Below, piece by piece: positions 48,301-58,600 of a DNA stretch of 64,000 nucleotides. A program made the position numbers and the translations under genes. Each line of letters starts with the position of its first letter. Positions within the stretch are counted from its first letter, which is position 1. The notes under the pieces are model-generated. The model worked only from the letters and a program-made list of their open reading frames with translations. It made no database searches and was not told the DNA's origin. This stretch comes from Lytechinus pictus (Eukaryota > Echinodermata > Echinoidea > Temnopleuroida > Toxopneustidae). The stretch is taken from the NCBI RefSeq assembly GCF_037042905.1, contig NC_087258.1, forward strand, positions 558,001 to 622,000. The letters run 5' to 3'.

Positions 48301-49765
48301 CAACGTGACTGTATCCACCATCACATGAGAATGTGATTTTTGACCAAAGCGGGTAAGATGTTTCGCTGGGAGAAGTGATGACGTTGGATAACGTTACTGG
48401 TAGTCCACATTCTGAAAAAGGCAATTTCAAAATTAGGAAGTAAAAAGTTACATTTTATCCTTTCCACATTTTGCAGGAAATTGTAAAGAAAACAGGTAAC
48501 CACTTCAAACAAGGTTCTACTACATACGTGCTGCGCTAATGTATTTTTTTAAGAAGAGGCGGGAGGGGGGGGGGGGTAGAGGCTGCACGCCAACCTAAAC
48601 TTTATGTTTAAATATTTATATCTCTCTCAAAATGTATCTAACATAAAAATCCAGAGGTCTCTGCTGCTGCTACTACTGATATGACTAACGTTCTAATTCT
48701 ATCATCAAACAAATTTGTTCATTTCATTGTAACCTGTCATTTAAATACCAATAAGTTGTCAGGGAATGGTTTCTGTCAAGTTTGCCGTCAAAACAATGGA
48801 ATACCTTTGATTCAACTTTAGCGAGTAAAATGTTATCAGGGACCTTCCAGGTAAGGTTTAACTTAAATTATCAAGAATCATAGTGTTTCATAAACTTTCA
48901 AAAAAAGTTTATTTCAGTAAAGCTTTTGTTCATGGACCCGGGTTCGGTGTTAATTGTGTTAAAAGGATCTGAATTTTAATGAGCAGAGAAAACAATTCTT
49001 TCATGGGCAAATAATATACAAACGAAATGAGTTAAGAAGAATTATGAAAATCCTTAATAAACAAATAAAAATTATCCTGATGTAACAAAAATATTATATC
49101 ATTGCAATTATTGAGACGAACTGCTTTCTTCCTGCATGTCCTATAACATGTGGAAAGACATTTTTGTTTAGTTTGTACTGATTATGTGTAAGATAAGATG
49201 GTACTTCTGTACTACGCCAAAGAATTTCACCTTATTCCACCCAATTATGTCCCTCTCCCCTTAACAAATTCTATATATATATAAAAAACCACATACATTC
49301 GGGAAAAATAATGAATAAAATAGGCATCGTTACATTGTTACTCATATAATATCGCCATGACAAATCTGTAGAAAATGAACATTGATTTGATTGGAAGCAT
49401 TAATTTAAATGTTATTCATGCGGATGTTTTAGGACAATAGTGAACAGTAACCCTTTGCTCAGTATACATTGTCATTTTCAATTATCGAATATATTGATAA
49501 TACCAGGGTATGGAAAGCCTGTGAATGAAACTTGGTCAATTTAGATTTTAAAAAATGAAGAAGCCCATGTGTAAAGGCATTTGCAATACTACCCCAAGCA
49601 AGCAAAATTATCGTGTTTGAATCAAGTACAGACTACATTCTACGGGATATTTTTATTTTTTTAAATAAATACAACCAATTATAGATTCGCAAAGTTCTTA
49701 CCTGGTACAGGCGATCCCAAAGCGATTGAAAGAGTGAAGAATGTGATAAATAGATTGAGCTCCAT
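45109..49765 (-). CDS. Gene C: secreted four-CCP protein (5 coding exons)
   Basis: Exons in coding order: 49765-49702, 48411-48232, 47039-46836, 46364-46173, 45311-45109; 280 aa, all phase 1 at internal junctions. Signal peptide 1-21, then CCP domains at 22-81, 82-149, 150-213 and 214-280. No mucin, SEA or membrane exon follows because the fourth CCP exon ends in TAG directly after its last Cys (VVCT). The product is therefore predicted soluble, like small complement-control proteins, or it is a relative of gene B that lost its 3' part. CCP1 and CCP2 resemble those of gene B. CCP4 is the most divergent, with a basic linker and an early Cys-Pro. Between genes B and D it lies in the same orientation. 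Confidence 0.75.
46173..46364 (-). CDS. Gene C exon 4: CCP domain 3
   Basis: 64 codons, phase 1-1, from HCTPPLVSDP to GEWIPDPTKMMCR. Four Cys and the Trp are present. There is no counterpart in genes A or B. Confidence 0.8.
46836..47039 (-). CDS. Gene C exon 3: CCP domain 2
   Basis: 68 codons, phase 1-1, from ANCAEPDVGPN to PAAMPSCN, with the GPNEATCENGLW motif; closest to gene B CCP2. Donor GTAGGT. Confidence 0.85.
47621..48122. mobile_element. 0.5-kb foldback element in gene C intron
   Basis: Ends CTGGGCTGAGAATATTTATA and TATAAATGTATTCAGCCCG are imperfect inverses. Further pairs include AAAATTCACAGGGCAAAATGC with GCATTTTTTCCTTGTGAATTT and AAATCGGATAACAAATAACG with CGTTATCCGATTTT. No transposase. 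Confidence 0.65.
48232..48411 (-). CDS. Gene C exon 2: CCP domain 1
   Basis: 60 codons, phase 1-1, from ECGLPVTLS to GGVWDPSPDNAICM, with four Cys and the signature Trp; closest in this window to gene B CCP1. Confidence 0.85.
49702..49765 (-). CDS. Gene C exon 1: signal peptide
   Basis: 21 codons plus one base: MELNLFITFFTLSIALGSPV, then a GTAAG donor in phase 1. It is a clean hydrophobic leader with a small-residue cleavage region. Confidence 0.8.
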
Positions 49766-50536
49766 GGTAGATGACAAAACCTGTATTATTGCATTGATAT
49801 TCGCAAAATGAAATTATTGTCTGATTGATGTTTTTCCTGACTCAGAGTCAGGTCAAAGGGCGAATATAGCCGGATGCATTTTTATGTTCGTATTGGTATT
49901 TGTATCGGCATAGATAATAATAACAGAAAAAGACGCAGTATTATACTATGGAACGGGCGAGGTATTTAATGGCAAGATTAATGGTTAACGCGACTACAAA
50001 CAAAACAAGAGAGAAGTTATGCATGCCCTGATCAAAGATCAACATGGTCACCCCAAAGTGTGGATTAATTGAAGATACTTGTTTGCTCTATGACGAGAAA
50101 ATACGCAAATCTACTTAACCATTTACCCAACCCTAATTTGTTAGAAACAATGGAGAGACTTTGATTTTTATTTAATACGTGTCGTAAACGTAGTAAAAAT
50201 CAATATTAACACTGAAATCACTGAATGATTTGGGAGCCATATCATATTTTTAGTGGAAAATGTTGTACATACACAAGTGTACACCTATTTTCTATTTCTG
50301 ATATTAATAGATAACCATCATTCGGGAAGGAAGACCTTTTAGTTTCATTTGCATTTTTTAAAAGAAACTCCCCCACCCCCTCGGAAAATCATGGATCAGC
50401 CTCTGAAATACAATGACGTACAGAGCCTATCGAAAGCAAGCGGTAGAAAGTATACGAATAGGACCACAAACTTTTAAAACAAATGATATATGATTTTAAT
50501 AATCTGACAAACGGAATACATTTGACAAGAATGACG
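49766..50536. other. Gene-free stretch upstream of gene C
   Basis: No exon or known repeat seen. The gene C promoter should lie here. Confidence 0.4.
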
Positions 50537-50778
50537 CACTGCAAAAACTCCGGTGTTGATTTAACGCCAGCCCGGAATCTACATATGTCCACACCAGAGA
50601 AGTATTGAAACAACACCAGTTTGGAATCAAACCGATGCTGTCTTAATACTAACTGCTGTTGTATAAACACCTATCTGGTGTTAGACCAAAACGAAACTGG
50701 TTTTGTTTAACACTTCTCTGGTGTGGACATATATAGATTCAGGGCTGGTGTTAAATCAACACCGGAGTTTTTGCAGTG
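50537..50778. mobile_element. Palindromic MITE with CACTGCAAAAACTCCGG ends
   Basis: 242 bp; ends CACTGCAAAAACTCCGGTGT and its inverse. The arms also pair at ATGTCCACACCAGAGAAGT / ACTTCTCTGGTGTGGACAT. No coding frame. Its ends resemble the CACTG ends of 22603-22769 only in the first bases. Confidence 0.8.
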
Positions 50779-52344
50779 CGGCAATGCAGTTAAATAAATA
50801 TATATGTACATCATTAAGTTGAAACTTTATTCTAAATTATATTTCATCAATTTTATATCTGCCACCTTTTCTGTCAACTCAAGAAATATGGACACATGAG
50901 TGTCAACATGGTCAATAATTTATCGTTTGCACTTTACTCTTTACAATATAATGTGGGTACGCCGAATTATCTCCTCTAAACATTAAATCATTAAAAGCAA
51001 CATGCAAACTGTACTTCATTATATCTTTTGTATGATCATTATTCTTTTCAAAATACACAGAAATGATAAGCGATGTTTTTAATTTGTTTATTCATTTATC
51101 AAATCAATTTTAAAAACTTAAAAAGCAAAATGTTGCTCTCAAAATTTTCAGAGGACTTCTGCTTATTAAAAAGATATATCGTATTTCTTTGTCTGTACAC
51201 AGATGAGTAGCTTACATAATCAAGGATTATACACAAAGGAACAACTTTGAAAAAAAATATAGCGTTTAAGTAGTTATCATTATTTTTTTTTCAAATCTAA
51301 GGAAATGTATAGTAGTCAAAACATACATTCGCAGCGGACAAGGAATATTGCACTCTATTGAAACACTTTTGGCTTGAAGAACATTAAAACTTAATTCAAA
51401 AGTCATAATGAGTAACCAATTACATATAAGATAATAGCAAATGATGGTCATATAGTATAAAAATATAACGTATATGATCCCAATAAGAAATATTGGGAAA
51501 AATGCCTCTACATTTAAACGTTTTTATTTTTTTCTGTCATTGTATTCTTCAAATCATATTGGCTGTTTAAAAAATTGATAAAGCCGCCTTGGCTTGCCTT
51601 GACTAATTCATTGACCTACTGCAACTTAGTAGGTCCATGGCCCGCAAATCATGTTGTTGTCATGTCCTTTGGCAGAAGAACACCACTGTCATAAAATTTT
51701 AGTTTACATTTATGAGAGTTCTGGAGGGGGAAATACATTTAAAAATAGTAGCTGCTGTACACGTTTCGTTTTATATAAACTAAATTTTGCATTGTTTTTA
51801 AATATAAACAACAGTATCGAGTCATTGCGGTTGAAAATATGAGAAGACATTATATTTTCATATCACACAATGTTACGATACAATCTATTCCATTAACAAT
51901 AAAACAATATATTTCACTTCATCATTTCCATACCGTCAGGATAGTAATTAAATCAGATACGAGCCAGTCGCCATCTCAAGTCTGGCAAGTTTTCCAACCC
52001 ATAATGCAACACTCTGAGCAGTGTAATCTTGTAATTGAGGCCCATTAGAACGATATCACATTGTTTCACTACTCAAAAATTACCTGTTAACAAACAGGTA
52101 AACAAGTGCTTAGCTCTTCTGTACTTGTAAAGTTGTCAGAGAACTTACATTTTTTGTTTATATTTGTTAATAAATTTAACATTTTCAGCCTGCAAGCTGC
52201 CTGTTCGATGCTGTTTTTAATAAACCAGTTAAATTTAAATAAAAAGACTAGGTATTAATGGCACTGTGAATTAAAGACTACATGCAGTTCGCTCCATCTC
52301 TTAGTCTGCTCGACTGTGAACTGATGATTCAGATGCCATTGTGA
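50779..52344. other. Gene-free stretch, includes gene D 3' UTR
   Basis: No further exon seen. A minus-strand AATAAA at about 51523-51528 is a possible poly(A) signal for gene D, about 0.8 kb past the stop; this is not certain. Confidence 0.4.
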
Positions 52345-52431
52345 TCATAATGCTGTATCCTCGACAGAGTCTGCTGTTGACTCGTCAATTGATTCGTTAA
52401 AAGACGTGTAGTAGCCGCGATATGCCTCCAA
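52345..52431 (-). CDS. Gene D tail exon ending in PDZ-ligand form
   Basis: 29 codons including TGA: LEAYRGYYTSFNESIDE, then STADSVEDTAL. The last residues T-A-L with a free C-terminus fit class I PDZ ligands (S/T-x-hydrophobic). The acceptor follows a TTTAG. Confidence 0.75.
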   Translation of the reverse strand: MEAYRGYYTSFNESIDESTADSVEDTAL

Positions 52432-52645
52432 CTAAATGAAGAAAGAATGCAGAGGAAAGTAGAGAGTGGGCAGGGAAGGGGAATAAAACGGTAGCAATTA
52501 CATCATTAATCATGTTTTTGAAAAATTATAACATCAACAATTTCACTAATGATATTAATAAAAAAAATATAAAATTAACAAAAAAGCACTATTCATACTA
52601 CTACTACTACATCAACAACAAAAACTACTACTACTACTACTTCTT

Positions 52646-52697
<52 letters not shown>

Positions 52698-55600
52698 AAC
52701 TTTTTCTATTACTACTACCACCACCACTACTGCTACAGCAACTACTACTACTAATACTACTACAAATTATAACAACAATAATAATAATAATATGAATGTC
52801 TTTTATTACTTTCCCCAATATTAATGATCAAAGGATTTCGTATGCTTAATTACTTGACATTAAATATTTTACAACGTTTGGTTTAGTGAGCCCAAACTGC
52901 AGTTTTTACCTTTTCCTTGTTATCTTTTGGTACAACTATCGTATCTTCTGGGTGTGTTATCTTTCTTCTGCTTGTTTTCCTGATTACACAGAAAAGTGAC
53001 ACTAGCAGAATAATAATGATAGCGCCACCAACCGCCGAAACAGCTATTAAAATCCATGTTGCTGAAAGAAATGACAATGGGCAACCAGAAATTCAAATAA
53101 GTAAAACAAAAGAGACTATACGAAGTGATATTAGACAATAAAATGTCGAATGATAGAAATAATCCGTGGACAAGGTTTTTTTTCCTTTTTTTTTTGTTAT
53201 CTTGTTTTACAGGTGTTAAACTGCCTAGTTCTTATCATTTCAATACCCCATGCTCTTTTACTAAATCTTGTAACGATGATTTTGTAGATACACGTATTTA
53301 CGTTTTGACTGAAAGTCATGCATATCTTGTGACTTTAGGCTTTAAGCTTTTTATGATTTTTTAAGGTAAAGAGATCTTTTAAACCTTACATGCTTTTAGC
53401 TAAAGGATTAATCAGCGTAAGAGTTGTTTTAGGATGAATGGATAGAATAAATTCTTTGCTGATTTCGGTATTTCTCTTTTTTTAATATAAGCGAGTATTA
53501 CCTATAGTTGGAGTGTTTCTATTCGCCTCTTCGCTAGTCGTTGGAGTTGTAGCCGTTATAATTTCTAAACAAATCAAAATATAATAAAAGGAAATATAAA
53601 AAATACATCGAAATCTGAAATTACTTTAAATAGGACATAATCTCATATTTCACCTTTGATAACACGTAATCTTTGGAATGAGTCCCTCAGGGAGGATTGA
53701 GTTTAAAGAACGGTTTGAATAAAATGTGATATTCTTGAAGTATAATGATTGATATGCATTATACTCCAGAAGGCCTGCTGAAATCGGTTTTTTTTCTTTC
53801 AGAGTTGAATTGGTCATATTAAAAAGCAAACTTATCGATTGAATAAAAAACAGTGGAAATATCAGAATAGTTTTTCAATTATTTCAAGAGGAACAAAAAG
53901 TACAGTAATGGTGTATTCGTTAAAAAGACTCAAATGTAACCATTTTCATGTGACAGACATACATTCAATACGAGTCATCTTAGTATGTATAAGTAATAAC
54001 AGTAATAAGATGAAGTGAAATGCATATTTTATTGTTTTAGGACATACCTATCGTACACAGCAAACCAGGTGTGATAGACGTTGAACTATACCCTTCGATA
54101 CATGTGCAGTTAAAGCCACCCTCGTCCAGATCAGAACATGTCGCAAACGGAGAACAATCATCTATTCCTAATGAGCATTCGTTCGTTGCTGAATGATAGA
54201 AAATCAATGGCAAAACATGATAATAGAAGTTAACAATTAATAATCAATTACGAATAAAGAAATTTCCATGGAAAATATTGGGGGCGTCTTGGTCTAGTGG
54301 TCAAGACTCTCGTCCTTTAATCTGATGGACTTGGGTTCGATTCCAAACCATGACGTGTTTTCCTTCAGCAAGAAATTTGCCCACATTGTGCTGCACTCAA
54401 GCCAGGTGAGATAAATGGGTACCGGCAGGAAGTAATTCCTAAAATAATCTGTGCGCACCGGAATTGATAGACTACATGTAGCTTAGCTGGGGTAATATAG
54501 GAACGCCTTGAGCACATATCAAGGTGGATACGTGCGCAATACAAGTCATATATAATTTATTATCATTGAAACTCGTTGTGAATAAATAATATATGATTCA
54601 AATGAGTTATACTTACGATGACATTAAAATCGGCATGGGAATGACAGTTTAAGACATGCCGATTTTAATGTCATCGTAAGTATAACTCATTTTATTATCA
54701 AGGTTTATAGAAACAATATCAATAATATCATAAGGGGATTTCTGGCTTAGAAATGTTTATTTATTTTGGATTGGATGTGCCAAGAAATTCGGTGAATTAT
54801 TTGTTTGAGGGTGCTATATCCTTGGCCAGGCTATTTCCGAGCAATAACTCATTAATTATCAAAATCGTTTTAATTATCATATCCATCGTGTTCATATACT
54901 TACGTTCAACAACGATGGAACTTGCGTCTAGCGTATATGAGGAGTTATTGTTGATTATGAATCTATTGGATTCCGTGACATTATTAATATGATTTGACAG
55001 ACTATCATTGGTGACGGGCGAGCTTTGTTCAAAGTAAACCACAGATATAGTGATAATGCTTCCAGACTGGAAAGAGAATACTTCTGATCCAAGAAAGCTC
55101 GTCATCCCCTCAAACACAGAATTTATCTGAATACAGACAAGATGATGAAGCATTTTACAAAAGCAATTCAAATGTTGAATACTAATGATAATGATGTTCA
55201 GATGTTTACGAGGGATCGATTGAATTCACAATTATTTTCGGCGAACATTCTCCTATAATGCTCACATTTCTTTTAAAAGGATCGTAAAATTCTATTGATT
55301 GCAAAATTACTGATATCCCACCTTACCGACTTGACAAGATCTGTTTGAAGAAGTTGATAGGCTGAACTCTCTTTATCGCGAAGGTCGTTGGTGTAAAGGG
55401 CTTGATCATTATCGATTAAAAATATTCTGAACGTAAAGGTGAATGATCTTGTACCTGCAGAAATGATAATGAATACAACTTGAACAAATGCTTTCAATCC
55501 GAATATTAATTATGAAGAAAGAAAAGTTAGATAAGAGAGCTTGATTGATAAGCTTTTAAACACTACCAATAATGATCTTTCACACCCAGTAAGAAAACGA

Positions 55601-58600
55601 ACAAGGGAAAGATGAGTGCTGACTAAAGACAAATGGCTTCCTTATCAATAACATTAATAACTTGAAATAATATTTTGTTTCATATTCTATACACCATGAG
55701 ATATCATTGCATTTGCTTCTTCTAAACTGCATATATCTTCCACTCCCGATATGTTAAATTTCAATCACCTGAACATTGATTGTTGACGTGCGTTCGGTAG
55801 GTACTAGGTCGGCATTCACATCGTCCTTCTACGCAGGTCTCCGTTTCTTGATTACAGCTCTCACAAGGCTCTGAAATGTGACGTTTAATTATTATGTCAA
55901 TAAGTTATTTTAATAGGCCAGCAAAACCATGTGGAGAATACTATAATCTTCATAATGGTAAACGTCAAAGGGAAATCCATGCACGAACACAATGCAGGAA
56001 TTGTGAAGGGTATTATGGGAACCTTTGCATTATTGTTTTGATGTCAGACGTATTGGAAGGACGTTATTGACTTGCAGTAAGGACACAATTTCATTCATAA
56101 TTTGATAAAAAACTTTATATCATATGCCTACTCTACAACAAGAATATACATTTAAACAATGTAATAAGAATATGTAAGATTCAAATTGGATTTGAATATG
56201 TTTGCATTCACATACCCTTGGTACGAGTGTGAGTGGTAGGATTCTGTTCCGTTGCTTCAGTTGTGGTTGTTGACGCATGAGCATCTTCGGTTTGGGTTGT
56301 GTGAACTGATATACTCGTAATCTCAAGCGACGCTCCTTCCGAGTAGGTGGTAGACTCGTCAGTCACCATTCCTTGATTTTTAGTTTCTGTAAAAGCATTT
56401 TCTGTCACATGTATATCAGAAGGTGTTTCCAATGATTCGGTATAAGCACTGGAAAGATCATCTGTTAAGAAACCACGAGTTTCCTGAAACGTCGTAGATT
56501 TCACGGCGCCACTGGTGATAGGCGTTGTGTATATCGCCTCTGCGTAGGTTAGTGTTGAAACAGGTGGGAAGTCAGTATTTGATGTCATAGGGGAAGACTC
56601 TGACGTGGTATGCCCTGTTGTAGTTTCCATTGTTGAAGCATATGTAGGGGAAGTTATAAGGGCTGAGTATCCTGTTGTAGTGTATTCACCTACCGTCTGC
56701 TCTGCCTCGGTGGTGCCAAAATATGAAAACGACTGGTCGGTGCTTGATGGTTTCGATGTTGTTGAGAAAGTCATATCTGACGTCACGTATTCTTCTGGAA
56801 TTACCTTTCTAGTCGTTGGATGCATATCGTCTGCAGTTGGTGTTATCATGAGTGTCGTAAGATAATTTCTTGGTTTAGATGTTGATGAATCTGTCGTACT
56901 TTCATCTTTTATGGTCAAGGCCTGTGAGGAAAAATCATCTTCTGTTTGCAATACCCCTTCAGTGCTCTTCCAGGTAGTTACGTCTTGTAGTTTAGTCGTT
57001 GATTTATCTGTGAGAGGATTAAGCGTGGAAACTGCCCCAGAGGATATTGCACCAGAACTGTATTCTGTTGAAGTTATTGTCTTTAAGGTTGTCGTTTCAT
57101 CTGTTATAATGTTTATTGGAGTTGCGGTACTCGAAAATGGAAAATCACTACCTGTTTTTTTATCACTGATTTGACTGGTCCCAAGTTTTTCAGGAGACCT
57201 GCTCGCAAATGTTTCAGTTTCAAAAACAGCCCCCTCTGTTGATGCTGTCCTTGACAAAATGGCTAATTCTGATGTTGAATATTCGTCTGAAGTAAAACTA
57301 TCTTGAACAGTTGTGGCAGTATTATCACTCATTTTTATAGTGGACGTCATATCTTCGGTTTCAACAGTTGCCTGGTTCTGTGTTACCGTCCTGGCTGAAT
57401 CGGTTTGAAAGACTTCATCCGTATGATAACCGATAGTAAACGGTAGGGATGAGTATTCTGTACTAAGCAGATTCGTCGCTGTCGTTTCGTCTGCACCAAA
57501 ATCTCTCCTAGTTGTGATTATCGATTCTTTATTTTCGGTAGTTTCATCGAAATCAGTAACCATGTAGGTAGAGGTTGAGATAACACCTATATCGTAATTT
57601 GTAAGTGTTGGAGAGGTTTTCCAAACTGGTGTCTGTTGGGTAGTAAGTTGATCGTCAATGATCGAATCAGAGGTAGTTTGTGGATCAGTTTCCCAAACGG
57701 TCCCCGCGACTGTGGATTGACTTGGTGTTGACTCGGATCCAGGCAATGTAGTTAAATCTCGTACAGTTTGTTCAATGCCATATGTCGTGATCCCTTCATC
57801 CGTGCTGGTTATAGTTACATCAACAAGTGTGTATATCCCCTGTGTAGCTCCAGTGCCTTCTGATGTAGAGAAAGATGGCACATGCTGTGCAATAGTACTC
57901 ATTAGGTATTGCCCATCAGAGGTTGTATCTGAAGTGATGAGGGTGGCAGTCACAGACTGTTCAGGCTCGCTGACATCGGAAGGTCTTGATGGCACGTCTA
58001 TATATTCTGATGTGATGGAAATTGTACTGCCTGATCTTGAATTTCCATTTGTAGGATTTACATCGGTTGGTTTCAGATCCATTGTTTTGCTGTTTACTGA
58101 ATACGTGGGTGTTGGAAATGTTCCAACACTGGTCAATACACTACCACTTGAAATCAATGCAGACGATGTCATTTCCGTTGCCTTTGTTGCATGAAATGTT
58201 GATGAAAAATCCTCGGTCTTGTCATATCCTTCCGTATTATATGACACAGCATCTTCTGAAGAAGTAGATGAGACAGCAGAAGTAGTGGCATCTGATGGAT
58301 GGGAAGTTGTAATTATAGCTGTGTCATGTGGTTGCGTAGGCAAATGAGAAGCTTCTTGTGAAGTCGGCCTCTGTTGCGGGGAAACGTCGAAATAAGTCGT
58401 AGAACTGAAGCCTGTGGGTGACAAAGATGGATCGATCGGCATTTCACTCCAATATGTTGTCTGTGTTATTTGTGTAGTATCGCCTATCATGTCTGTTGAG
58501 ATCATGTGTGTTACATCTGTAGTATCCGATTCTGTATCTGATGAGATATTCTCTGTTATTTCTATGGTATCGGTTGTTTGGTATATTGATGTTATCTGTG

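Noticed and set aside
52512-52818. Poly-Tyr and poly-Ser frames
   Set aside because: Translation of a triplet microsatellite inside a gene D intron.
54283-54352. tRNA gene suggested by A and B boxes
   Set aside because: The acceptor ends do not pair convincingly and a SINE body and tail follow directly; treated as tRNA-derived SINE.
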